DNA of 64,000 nt from Williamsia sterculiae. GTDB taxonomy: Bacteria > Actinomycetota > Actinomycetes > Mycobacteriales > Mycobacteriaceae. This document shows positions 8,816 through 17,817 of this stretch, piece by piece (positions within the stretch are counted from its first letter, which is position 1; each line of letters starts with the position of its first letter). The stretch is from positions 558,001-622,000 of the forward strand of contig NZ_FTNT01000001.1 of the NCBI RefSeq assembly GCF_900156495.1. The letters run 5' to 3'. The notes under the pieces are model-generated. The model made no database searches and had not been told where the DNA came from. It worked only from the letters and a program-made list of their open reading frames with translations. Made by a program: the position numbers and the translations under genes.

Positions 8816-9293
8816 GTCGCCATCGAAGCGGAGACCGAAGTGGTGCCGCCATCGTCTCTTCGGATCACAACTGTTGGCCAGGTGGACAGCGATAGCGGTC
8901 GCCGAGGTGCGTCAGTGCACCCGCTGTAACTCCGGCGCCGGCCTGTCGAGCGCATCGCGTGCGTGGATCGTCCGGCCGACCACCCGGGCAACGAGCAGTG
9001 TTGCACCACCCTGCAGGCAATGCCGACAGCGATCAGCGCCACGGTCACACATGCATGATGCCCGCCGAACACGCTGGTGAGGGCGCTTTGCCGCGTTTCA
9101 TTACGGAATCGACAGCGATATGACCCCGAAGGGTGCCTGGAGGCCGCCCAGCTCGGCGCCTGTCCACCGGACGCATGTGGCCGTTCGGGTGCTGAGGGAT
9201 GGGTGCCTCTGTAACAGAGTGATCGCACCCACAGATATGGAGATCGGCGCGCCGGTGGTGTGCGCATCAACTCATCCAGAAAGCCTCAAGATC
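8816..9293. other. Gene-poor intergenic stretch
   Basis: Open frames on both strands here have arginine/serine-rich translations without recognisable domains or membrane segments. I see no tRNA, strong hairpin or repeat. It probably carries the promoters of the flanking divergent genes: the small minus-strand gene and the DUF3761 gene. Confidence 0.4.
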
Positions 9294-9887
9294 ATGTCGT
9301 ACCCACCGCCCGATTTGTCCGGATTCAACTTCGATCGCCCACCCACACCGCCGTCGCGTAAGAAGCGCCACAAGTGGCCGTTCATCGTGGGCGCAGTGTT
9401 TCTCTTCTTTCTTGTGGTCGCACTGGTAACACCGCACAGCGACCCGGCGCCGCAGAAGACGGCAGCCACCGTGGCGGTGACCACCTCGACGGTCGTGGTG
9501 ACGCCGACGACCACTCGAGCTGCGCTCGTCGCGTCACCGACGAACACCCCCACCTCATCGTCAGAGACCGCCACGTCGGAGCCACCACTGGAAACCAGTG
9601 CGCTGCCCTCCCAGGGCACGACGACGTCCGAAGCGTCGGTCGAGGCGCTCGTGCCGCCACGGGACGATGACCACGTCAATACTCATGTGGCGCCGGCGTA
9701 TACCCCTGCGCCCGCGTACACGCCTCCCGCCTACACCGCACCTGTGGGGTCGGATTCGGGGAGCAGCGCAGGAGGGGAGATCAGTTCGGGCGGACCCAGC
9801 GCGCTGTGCGAGGACGGGTCCGTCAGCTACAGTCGGCATCGCAGTGGAACGTGCTCACACCACGGTGGCGTCGCGCAATGGTACTGA
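9294..9887 (+). CDS. Membrane-anchored DUF3761 protein
   Basis: The start at 9294 gives 197 residues: a Pro-rich cytoplasmic head (MSYPPPDLSGFNF), a basic patch RKKRHK, one transmembrane segment at about 29-46, a long Thr/Ser/Pro linker with repeated YTP motifs, and a compact C-terminal domain ending ALCEDGSVSYSRHRSGTCSHHGGV. The last 28 residues match DUF3761, which carries two cysteines and several histidines and could bind metal. The gene lies directly before the DUF4236-TerD gene, in the same direction. The longer frame starting at 9120 adds residues that do not look native. Function unknown. Confidence 0.75.
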   Translation: MSYPPPDLSGFNFDRPPTPPSRKKRHKWPFIVGAVFLFFLVVALVTPHSDPAPQKTAATVAVTTSTVVVTPTTTRAALVASPTNTPTSSSETATSEPPLETSALPSQGTTTSEASVEALVPPRDDDHVNTHVAPAYTPAPAYTPPAYTAPVGSDSGSSAGGEISSGGPSALCEDGSVSYSRHRSGTCSHHGGVAQWY

Positions 9888-9915
9888 CGGAGTCGTACCT
9901 ACCCCAGGCCAGTCC

Positions 9916-11770
9916 GTGTCCCTAGGATTTCGTGTCGGCGTCCCCGGGATGCGGGTGCGCGTCTCCACTCGTGGGGTTGCGCGCATCCGTCGGGCCGCGT
10001 GCCGCGCGGCTCCACGTGGGCAGCGGACGGTCTGGGGTCTCAACGGGTTTTGGGCCTTTCTATGCCTATCAGTCACTGGGTGGGTCGCACCGCGGGCGCG
10101 GTCGGCGCACCACAACCCGGCGGTCGTCGACGCGCACCGGCCCCTCGATGGCTCAGATGGCAAGAGCTACCGAACGGGCTGCGCGGCAAGATCAGAAGCA
10201 CCAGGCGATGGTGGAGCTACGCGATCTGCGCATGTCATCGGTCAGCGTGCACCTGCAGACGTGGCCCGCGCCCGTCTACCCGGTCATTGCACCACCACCC
10301 CCGATCCCGGAGTCGGCGGTACGGGCGGATATGAATGCGATCCGGTTGCGTGGCGTCGGACGGTTCGCGCGCAACGAACGAGCGGCGGCACGTGTCGCAG
10401 CCGAACACGACGCGGCCGCGTACGTTCAGACAGAGACGCAACGTATTGAGGGGGTCCGCTCCCGGCTGGTCGCGGAAGTCGACGACTGGTGGAGGGCCTT
10501 GCATGATAACGACGAGGCCACCGTGATCGAGACGGTGAACACGGCCTTTGCCGACAACCCTGCCGCGGGTTGCGCTGTGGGCGTCGACGGACGCGTGCTG
10601 TCGGTCGTGATGCGTCAGCAAGACCTCGACAGTTTGCCGCAGCAGACAATTGGTCCTGACCGCAGCGGGCAGCCAACGCTGAAAGCGCTCCCCAAGCGGG
10701 AGGCGATGGGGTGGTGGTTACACATTCTGGCGTCCAATCTCGTGGCGAGCGTCCGCGAGGCACTTGCGGTGGCTCCGGGGATCACCGCTGTCACCGCAGC
10801 GGTCATCACCCGAGTCTCCTCGGATGGTCGACTCGGAGTGGTCGCGTTCGGAACATGGACGCGTGACGAAGTCGAGACTACGCAGTGGTCCGATCGCAAT
10901 GATGCGCTGAAGATCTTCGACATGGGACGAGATGTGCAGTGCAGCGTCAACGTCACGGCGGCTGGGAACTACTCGACGACACTGAAGCCATTGCGGCTCA
11001 ACAGGTTGCCTCAGCTCTCCGAACTAATCGACGCAGCAGAGGATCTCGGCGACTCTGCTGCTGACGGCCCGGAGGCCGTCGACGACCACCTGGCATCGTC
11101 GCCCACACACACGCCTGGTCCCGCACAAGTTGACGACCCCTTCACCCTGACACCGATTCCTCTGTGGCTGCGTGACTACTACAGCGCTGAGCACTCTGCG
11201 GTGGACTCGCCGCCCCCCTCGCCTGCTCCCGAAGCGGGGAGGAGCCACATCGTCTTGACGCCAGGTCAGAACGTCCGGTTGCCAGAGCCGGCATCGGACC
11301 GAGTGGAGGTCGTCGTGTCGGCCGCGGGACAAGTCGATACGGATCTGTGCGTTCTGTTGGTGAACGCGGCCGGTCAGGTACGGAGTGATCGCGATTTCGT
11401 GTTCTACAACCAGCCGGTCGAGCCGGACGGCGTCGCGGTGCTGATGGGCAAAGCACGTCAGGAGCTCCGAACGGTCGAACGCGCCGTGCTGCGTCCCGTC
11501 GCTGCGCCGACCGACGTTGCTCGGTCGTTACTGGTGACTGCGATCGACTCCGACGAATTGGGGAGTCTCGCAGAAACGAGGCTTGAAGTCCGCGTGAGCT
11601 GTTCGGGAATTGAGTGGAAGTTCACTCCGCGGAATGAACCGTTCCGCGCGATGATTCTGGGTGAGGTGTACCGCCATGCCGGGGACTGGAAATTGCGCGC
11701 GCTGGGTCAGGGTTGGGCCGACGGGCTTGCTGGACTCGCGCGCGACCACGGAGTGGATGTAGAGGACTGA
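9916..11770 (+). CDS. DUF4236-TerD fusion protein, apparent frameshift near the start
   Basis: Three parts can be seen. The C-terminal third is a TerD-type domain, with DFVFYNQPVEPDG, GEVYRHAGDWKLRALGQGW and GLARDHGVDV, typical of tellurium/stress proteins that bind calcium. The middle (about 300 residues, from the ATG at 10148) is unassigned; it includes DDWWRALHDNDEATVIETVN and AVAPGITAVTAAVITRV. The N-terminal DUF4236 segment is split between two frames: GFRVGVPGMRVRVSTRGV is read from the GTG at 9916, while ASVGPRAARLHVGSGRSGVS and FGPFYAYQSLGG are read one frame over. Deleting one base in the GGGGTT run at 9973-9978 would join them. The intact frame could also start at GTG 9932 or ATG 10148. 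Confidence 0.8.
9973..9979 (+). other. Apparent one-base frameshift in the DUF4236 domain
   Basis: The sequence GGGGTTG lies where the conserved DUF4236 residues switch reading frame: STRGV before it, then RASVGPRA after it in the next frame. Removing one base (for example one T) would give a continuous CGT GGG GTG CGC GCA reading, RGVRA. It may be a real mutation, a sequencing error in a G run, or a recoding site. Confidence 0.65.
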
Positions 11771-11890
11771 CGGCAGTCCAGATGACCGACGCCGATGCCA
11801 ACCGACGGGACTGGTCGGCTCGAGAGGCCACTCGTTTATCCACGTACCTTCGGGTGTTGACGTGGCCACCCAATCAGCGCCCCCGCGTTC

Positions 11891-13285
11891 TCAGCTCGCT
11901 TCGGAGTCCTTCGCGGCCGCCGCCTCCGCCTGCTGGGACTGCAACCGTTCCACGGCCAGCCGGGCGTAGATCATCTGACTGGTGATTGCCATCTGGCCAC
12001 GACCGCGCCCGGTGAAGGTGACGAGCCAGGTGAGGACTGTGCTGAACCGATTCTTGTACCCCACGAGGTAGACGAGGTGCAGGAGCAACCACGCCAGCCA
12101 CGCGAAGAAGCCGGCCATCTCGATCTTGCCGACCTTCGCGACGGCGTCGAATCGCGACACCGTCGCCATACTGCCTTTGTCGAAGTACTTGAAGGGTGCG
12201 CGGGTGGCCGGATCATCTTCTCCCGTCAGCGACTTCGTGATCAGCTTGGTCGCGTACTTGGCGCCTTGGATGGCCCCCTGGGCCATACCCGGAACCCCGG
12301 GAACTGCCATCAGATCACCGACCACGAAGACGTACGGGTGACCCTTCACCGTCAGATCAGGTTCCACCACCACCCGCCCGGCGCGGTCGGTCTCGGTGCC
12401 GTCAGTCTGCTCGGCGAGCATCACACCCAACGGGCTGGCCTGTACGCCGGCCGACCACACCTTGCATGCGCATTCGATCCTCCGCTCGGTGCCGTCCTTC
12501 TCCTTGACGGTGAGGCCCTGGTAGTCGACGTCGGTCACCATCGCGTTCAGTTGCACCTCGACGCCCATCGACTCCAGGCGCTGCTGCGCTTTGCGGCCCA
12601 GCTTGGGACCCATCGGCGGCAGCACCGCGGACGCGGCGTCCATCAGAATCACCCGGCATTCCGACGGTTTGATGGACCGGAACGCCCCGGCCAGGGTGCG
12701 TTCGGCGAGTTCGGCGATCTGGCCGGCCAACTCGACCCCCGTGGGACCCGCGCCCACCACCACGAAGGTGAGTCGCCGCTCGCGCTCGGCAAGGTCGGTG
12801 GTGACCTCGGCCGCCTCGAACGCCCCCAGGATGCGACCACGCAGCTCCAGTGCGTCGTCGATGGTCTTCATCCCCGGCGCGTAGGTGGCGAACTGATCGT
12901 TCCCGAAATACGACTGCTGGGCACCGGCGGCCACGATCAGGCTGTCGAAGGGGATGACGGAATCCATCGTCATCAACCTGGAGGTGACGGTGCGGTGTTC
13001 GAGGTCGATCGCGGAGATGTCGCCGAGCAGCACTGTCGCATTGGTCTGTTTACGGAGCACCAGACGAGTGGTGGGCGCGATCTCGCCTTCGGACAGGATT
13101 CCGGTGGCCACCTGATAGAGCAGCGGTTGGAACAGGTGGGTGGTGGTCCGAGAGATCAGGGTGATGTCCACGTCGGCGCGTTTGAGGGATTGGACGGCGG
13201 TGAGCCCGCCGAACCCGGAACCGATGACGACGACGCGGTGGCGGTGCGCTGGGACAGCGGTCTGCTCGACAGATGAGGTGGTCAC
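11891..13285 (-). CDS. ndh: Type II NADH dehydrogenase (NDH-2)
   Basis: This 464-residue flavoprotein transfers electrons from NADH to menaquinone at the inner face of the membrane without pumping protons. The FAD-binding motif VVIGSGFGGLTAVQSL sits near residues 19-34, and the second dinucleotide motif FVVVGAGPTGVELAGQ near 173-188. A GDLMAVPGVPGMAQGAIQGA segment follows, as in NDH-2. The C-terminal part has a hydrophobic helix (FFAWLAWLLLHLVYLVGYKN) that seats the enzyme at the membrane. Length and motifs match mycobacterial Ndh/NdhA. It stands alone on the minus strand. Confidence 0.95.
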   Translation of the reverse strand: MTTSSVEQTAVPAHRHRVVVIGSGFGGLTAVQSLKRADVDITLISRTTTHLFQPLLYQVATGILSEGEIAPTTRLVLRKQTNATVLLGDISAIDLEHRTVTSRLMTMDSVIPFDSLIVAAGAQQSYFGNDQFATYAPGMKTIDDALELRGRILGAFEAAEVTTDLAERERRLTFVVVGAGPTGVELAGQIAELAERTLAGAFRSIKPSECRVILMDAASAVLPPMGPKLGRKAQQRLESMGVEVQLNAMVTDVDYQGLTVKEKDGTERRIECACKVWSAGVQASPLGVMLAEQTDGTETDRAGRVVVEPDLTVKGHPYVFVVGDLMAVPGVPGMAQGAIQGAKYATKLITKSLTGEDDPATRAPFKYFDKGSMATVSRFDAVAKVGKIEMAGFFAWLAWLLLHLVYLVGYKNRFSTVLTWLVTFTGRGRGQMAITSQMIYARLAVERLQSQQAEAAAAKDSEAS

Positions 13286-13623
13286 GGGATTCCTTCACTG
13301 TTGGCGGCTGCACTCAAGGTACGTGCTGGTAGGCGGCCAGGTGAGCCATCCGGGCAGGAAGGCAGGTATGCGTTGCGGCGCTCCGAGTCGAACGAGTGAC
13401 TGCCGCTCATCCACCGGGCATATTGCTCGCTCACCTATCCGGTCAACCGGGCATGCGCTGTCTCCACGTCGGCACACCGGCCTGCGGCTATCCAGACTGC
13501 AACCGGGAGGCCGTGACCGCGCTGTATTCGTTGCGCGTTGCCTCCTTCACAGCACGACGCCGATTGCCGTCACAGGTCCGTTCGCGCCCGGTGCTACTCA
13601 GTGTGCGCCGTAGTCGACGCTTC
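13286..13623. other. Gene-free stretch upstream of ndh
   Basis: No open frame here has a recognisable product. The stretch should carry the ndh promoter, on the minus strand, immediately before 13285. No clear hairpin, repeat or RNA gene was seen. Confidence 0.35.
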
Positions 13624-13854
13624 CTACCCCAGCAAGCGTTCGGGATCGACGACTTGGTGTTCAGCGCTCATTTCCGCATCGTCACCGGGACGATCGCGTG
13701 TATCCCGTGCGTTCAACACCCGACCCATAACCAGGGCGGCGATCAGCGAGAACGCCATCCATGCGACAAGTCCGACGACGACCCAGATACCCACTACTCC
13801 ATGGTGCCTTCGGGAACCGCTGATGGCACCCGTTCCCACCCCGGTTGATGTCAT
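13624..13854 (-). CDS. Small single-pass membrane protein
   Basis: This 76-residue frame contains one strong transmembrane segment, GVVGIWVVVGLVAWMAFSL at about residues 19-37, continuing into AALVMGRVLNARD. A charged tail rich in Asp, Glu and Arg follows. The layout (short head, helix, RxRD-like cytoplasmic boundary) is common in small actinobacterial membrane proteins next to respiratory genes. The start could be the ATG at 13854 or a GTG closer to the helix. No family name can be given. Confidence 0.55.
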   Translation of the reverse strand: MTSTGVGTGAISGSRRHHGVVGIWVVVGLVAWMAFSLIAALVMGRVLNARDTRDRPGDDAEMSAEHQVVDPERLLG

Positions 13855-14479
13855 TGTGTGTGTTGTTGCCAGGTTTGAATTCGCCTTCCGACCTGGTCAC
13901 TCACGTTGAAACGGCGAATCTGCATGGGTGCAACGGATAGCATGATTCACATCACCTCGAGCGTCAGGCGCGGGTTGGCACATGGTCCTCGAGATGTGGA
14001 GTAGCCGGAATTCTCCGTTTCATGGTGTTGGCAGCCTCGGGTGCGACAAATGCAGTCGATCGCCCCTGTCGGTCAGCGTTGGGTATGCGCCGACCGACCA
14101 CCTCACCGAACCTGCCACAAATCATCGGGTGCGATGAGTGGACGCGTGTGCAGCGGCCGACTCTTCTCGGTCCTTGAGGAGAAACTCCGTGCACGCAGAT
14201 TTATGCCTGAGTGCGGGATTTTCGTCTGTTACGCGCGACGTAGCGACCCTGCCCTGCAGGGCGATTTGTGATGTAGGTAATACCCGCAGGCAAACCCTTC
14301 TTCTGACCGCACGAATCCGGCACGTCTGGCTTACTGTTGTCGTGCGTACCGGTTTCGTGGGATGCGTCCATTGACTCGGGTAGGGGGCAAACAACCCTGT
14401 GGACGGCCAAGTTCTGGTCAACACAACCATGGCGCGGCAGCGAAGATTGCAAAGCGGAGCGTGTGAGGGGGTTTGAAGC
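13855..14479. other. Long gene-free region before the glycosylphosphotransferase gene
   Basis: About 625 bases lack a convincing gene on either strand. It contains a 12-bp palindrome GCCCTGCAGGGC at 14251-14262 and a TTGACT hexamer at 14371-14376 that could be a -35 element, although no good -10 follows at the right distance. It probably serves as promoter and long 5' leader for the polysaccharide genes. Confidence 0.35.
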
Positions 14480-15985
14480 TTGTCGTGGAATTTCGGTTCG
14501 CCTTCATCCGCGAGCCGTCCGAAAGCGCTGTCCGAGGCTCGCTTCGTCAAACCGAGGTCGCAGCAGTGGTTGTACATCTACTCAGTCCGTGTGCGCCAAA
14601 TCGACTTACTCGTAGTCGTTTTCGCGGTGTTGCTGGCTCAGCTTGTTCGGTTCGGTGACCATTTCACGGCCCCGGTGGGTCGGGCTCACTGGCCCGCGAT
14701 CGTGGTGTCGGCGGGTCTGGCCTGCCTCTGGTATGGAGCGTTGCGTGCTGTGCAGAGTGCCGACAGGCGGGTGTTGGGCAGTGGCCCCACCGAATACAGT
14801 CGCGTGTGGATGGCGTCTTTTGTGACATTCGGCGGGCTGGCAATCTTCGACCAGCTGTTCAATCTCAGTATCGCTCGGGGATTTCTGGCGGTGGCGTTTC
14901 CCGCGGGCACCTTCGTGCTACTCGCGTCGCGATGGGGTATGCGTCGATATCTCACCAGTCTGCGCAAGACCCGCCGGTATCTGGAACGCGTCTTGATCAT
15001 GGGAGGCGTCGAATCGGCGAAGCCTTTAATCGACCGGTTGGAGAGCACCCCGGCGCTCGGTTATGAGGTGGTCGGCCTGTGCGTTCCCGTCGAGCGGCGA
15101 CGGGGACCCGAGATGTTGCAATCCCGTGGCCGGGAGATTCCGGTGTTCGGTGACTTCTCCGACGCGCGCACCGCGGTGGCACTCTCCGGGGCGACGACCG
15201 TCGCGGTGACATCCGCTGAAGTGTTGGGCCACTCGGCTATGCGGGAGCTCTCGTGGGATCTCGAGGGGATGGACGTGGAGATGTTGGTCTCGCCTGGCGT
15301 CACCGACGTCGCCGGGCCGCGGATGATGGTGCGACCGGTCGCAGGGCTGCCGCTCCTGCACATCGACCGACCCCGGTACGAAGGGGCCAACAAGTTCCTC
15401 AAGTCGGCCTTCGACCGCTCGGTTACTGCGTTGCTGCTGCTGATGCTGGGCCCGGTCTTGTTCGCATGTGCGATCGCGGTGAAGGTTACCTCGCCAGGAC
15501 CGGTGTTCTATCGCGGCATGCGTGTGGGGCTGAACAACGAGGCCTTTCGCATGTGGAAGTTTCGCTCGATGGTGCAGAACGCCGACAAGCTTCGCGGCGA
15601 GCTGGCAGGGTTGAATCAGGGCAGCGGTGTGCTGTTCAAGATCCGAGACGACCCGCGGGTCACGCCGGTGGGCAGGTTCATGCGTCGCTACAGCCTCGAC
15701 GAGCTCCCGCAGCTGTTCAACGTGATGAGTGGGCAGATGAGCTTGGTGGGGCCGCGACCACCGCTACCCGAGGAGGTGGAGAACTACGACCGTGTGGTGA
15801 CCCGCCGGATGCTGGTCCGGCCCGGCGTCACCGGTTTGTGGCAGGTATCTGGACGGTCAGATCTGTCATGGGAGGAATCGGTTCGGTTGGACCTCAGTTA
15901 TGTAGAAAACTGGTCGATCATGCAGGACGTGTTGATCCTGTGGCGAACGGCCAACGCGGTGATGGGAAAAGAGGGCGCATACTGA
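14480..15985 (+). CDS. Polyprenyl glycosylphosphotransferase (WbaP/WcaJ type)
   Basis: This 501-residue integral membrane enzyme transfers a sugar-1-phosphate from a nucleotide sugar to polyprenyl phosphate, the priming step of exopolysaccharide synthesis. The N-terminal half has several helices (from about residues 40-160) and a CoA-binding-like domain ([10 protein letters not shown] onward). The C-terminal catalytic domain shows the family blocks: [60 protein letters not shown] and [16 protein letters not shown]. The start is a TTG after a GAGGGGG site. UDP-glucose dehydrogenase follows about 110 bases downstream, so the polymer may contain glucuronate. Confidence 0.93.
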   Translation: MSWNFGSPSSASRPKALSEARFVKPRSQQWLYIYSVRVRQIDLLVVVFAVLLAQLVRFGDHFTAPVGRAHWPAIVVSAGLACLWYGALRAVQSADRRVLGSGPTEYSRVWMASFVTFGGLAIFDQLFNLSIARGFLAVAFPAGTFVLLASRWGMRRYLTSLRKTRRYLERVLIMGGVESAKPLIDRLESTPALGYEVVGLCVPVERRRGPEMLQSRGREIPVFGDFSDARTAVALSGATTVAVTSAEVLGHSAMRELSWDLEGMDVEMLVSPGVTDVAGPRMMVRPVAGLPLLHIDRPRYEGANKFLKSAFDRSVTALLLLMLGPVLFACAIAVKVTSPGPVFYRGMRVGLNNEAFRMWKFRSMVQNADKLRGELAGLNQGSGVLFKIRDDPRVTPVGRFMRRYSLDELPQLFNVMSGQMSLVGPRPPLPEEVENYDRVVTRRMLVRPGVTGLWQVSGRSDLSWEESVRLDLSYVENWSIMQDVLILWRTANAVMGKEGAY

Positions 15986-16093
15986 GTCCGACTTGTGGAC
16001 GTGGTCCATGTGCATCACACTCTGGATGAAATGCCCAGCTGGCCAACGGCTATCGTTCACCAGCTCGACACTGTCCATTCATACGGGGGTTAG

Positions 16094-17428
16094 ATGCGAC
16101 TGACCGTTCTCGGTACCGGTTACCTTGGTGCCACTCACGCGGCGTGCATGGCCGAACTGGGGCATGAGGTGCTCGGAGTCGATGTGGACGCAGCCAAGCT
16201 CGCCAAGTTGCAGGCCGGAGAAGTTCCGTTCTACGAGCCGGGGCTCGAAGAAATCGTGCAACGGAACCTGTCTGCAGGCAGATTGAGGTTCACGTCTTCC
16301 TACCAAGAGGCGGCCGACTTCGCGGATGTGCACTTCCTCGCGGTGGGAACCCCGCAGAAGCGAGGGGAGTACGCCGCCGATCTGACTCATGTCGATTCTG
16401 TCATCGATAGCCTCGCACCCCTGATCTCGAAGCCGACGGTCATCTTCGGGAAGTCGACGGTACCCGTCGGAACTGCGGAGAGGCTTGGGGCGTTGGTGCG
16501 GGAGCGCTCACCGGCGCGTGTCCACGTCGAAGTCGCGTGGAATCCAGAGTTTCTCCGTGAAGGCTATGCAGTTCGCGATACCTTGATGCCCGATCGAATC
16601 GTCATCGGGGTCGGTTCTGCGACGTCGGATCGTGTGGAGCGTGCCGCTCGCGAAGTCTACGCGTCACAACTGGCAGAAGATTGTCCGTTCATGGTCACCG
16701 ATCTGGCGACGGCCGAGTTGGTGAAAGTCTCGGCCAACGCGTTCCTCGCCACCAAGATCTCGTTCATCAACGCAATCGCGGAAGTCTGCGAGGCGGCAGG
16801 CGCGGACGTACGGCTGCTCGCCGAAGCGATCGGATACGATGATCGCATTGGAAAAAAGTTCCTCAAGGCGGGAATTGGTTTCGGCGGTGGGTGTCTCCCC
16901 AAAGACATCAGGGCATTCATGGCGAGAGCTGGTGAACTCGGTGCGGATGAGGCGCTCACCTTCCTGCGAGAAGTAGATAACATCAACGTCAGGCGACGAA
17001 CCAAGACAGTTGAGATCGTCAGGCAGATGTGCGGTTCGATCCTGGGAACGCGAGTAGCAGTGTTGGGAGCGGCTTTCAAGCCGGACTCGGACGACGTGCG
17101 CGATTCGCCGGCGCTCAATATCGCGGGCCAATTGCAACTTCAAGGTGCTGCGGTTGCCGTCTACGATCCGAAAGCGATCGAGAACTCCAAGAGAATATTT
17201 CCTACTCTCGATTATCAAGCATCAATTGATGATGCGTGCCGAAACGCCGATGTCGTACTTGTTCTCACGGAATGGGAAGAGTTCACCACCGTTGATCCGG
17301 GACATCTGATGGACGTGGTGCGTACCCCACGAATCATTGATGGACGCAACTGCCTGGATCAACAGAGGTGGATGGACGTCGGATGGACGTACCGTGGACT
17401 CGGCATCTCGATCGGCGAACGAGCCTGA
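16094..17428 (+). CDS. UDP-glucose 6-dehydrogenase
   Basis: This 444-residue enzyme oxidises UDP-glucose to UDP-glucuronate with two NAD+. The N-terminal Rossmann motif is VLGTGYLGATHAACMAELG at residues 4-22. The middle carries the family segments KSTVPVGTAE and NPEFLREG, and the catalytic cysteine lies in GIGFGGGCLPKDIRAF near residue 268. The C-terminal domain begins around LGAAFKPDSDDVRDSP. The ATG at 16094 follows GGGGGTTAG. Together with the preceding priming transferase it points to a glucuronate-containing surface polysaccharide, although no polymerase or flippase gene is nearby. Confidence 0.94.
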   Translation: MRLTVLGTGYLGATHAACMAELGHEVLGVDVDAAKLAKLQAGEVPFYEPGLEEIVQRNLSAGRLRFTSSYQEAADFADVHFLAVGTPQKRGEYAADLTHVDSVIDSLAPLISKPTVIFGKSTVPVGTAERLGALVRERSPARVHVEVAWNPEFLREGYAVRDTLMPDRIVIGVGSATSDRVERAAREVYASQLAEDCPFMVTDLATAELVKVSANAFLATKISFINAIAEVCEAAGADVRLLAEAIGYDDRIGKKFLKAGIGFGGGCLPKDIRAFMARAGELGADEALTFLREVDNINVRRRTKTVEIVRQMCGSILGTRVAVLGAAFKPDSDDVRDSPALNIAGQLQLQGAAVAVYDPKAIENSKRIFPTLDYQASIDDACRNADVVLVLTEWEEFTTVDPGHLMDVVRTPRIIDGRNCLDQQRWMDVGWTYRGLGISIGERA

Positions 17429-17817
17429 CCGGAGGGCGCGGCGGGTGCGGCGAGTGCCCATGCTGGGTCCATGGCATTTCGAGACCGGTTCGGACCGCAC
17501 TGGCGGTCTTCGGAGGGTTGATCGACTGCGACCGTCGCGCCTCTTTGACTCGGGGCCGCGTCGAAGCGCGAACAACCGATGACGATGCCGGAACCCCTCG
17601 AGTGCCGCTCCCCCCGAGCAGTCACCATTCCGGCATCGCCACCGGCTCTCATCCGTCCGCCACCCCTGTCTGGACAGTGGGTGTTCCCCCCGGACCGCCA
17701 CTGCCGGCGAACGGAACCGAGCGCGCGGTGACGCGCTCTGGGTGAATTGTGCTATTCAAGGTGTGCATGGGAAGTGGACCACTGGTCCAATAGCGGATAC
17801 ACCACTTTGACCTACGG
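17429..17817. other. Intergenic region between UDP-glucose dehydrogenase and the MocR gene
   Basis: No convincing gene is present. The last 45 bases hold the candidate MocR/PdxR operator listed separately. The remainder shows no repeat, RNA gene or strong terminator. Confidence 0.4.
17773..17808 (+). promoter_or_regulatory. Candidate MocR/PdxR operator
   Basis: A perfect inverted repeat TGGACCA-C-TGGTCCA lies at 17775-17789, inside AAGTGGACCACTGGTCC. A second AAAGTGG half-site is on the opposite strand at 17802-17808. AAGTGG-type repeats are known for PdxR of Corynebacterium. The pair is 10-45 bases before the start of the MocR gene, so autoregulation is likely. Confidence 0.5.

Noticed and set aside
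8812-9270. A 152-codon minus-strand frame before the DUF3761 gene
   Set aside because: No hydrophobic segment or domain pattern, and it overlaps the start of a more plausible small gene.
12077-13276. A 399-codon open frame on the plus strand opposite ndh
   Set aside because: Antisense shadow of NDH-2; no recognisable motif.
17429-17817. A 159-codon minus-strand frame reaching into the UDP-glucose dehydrogenase gene
   Set aside because: Overlaps a certain gene and has Arg/Gly/Ser-rich translation without pattern.
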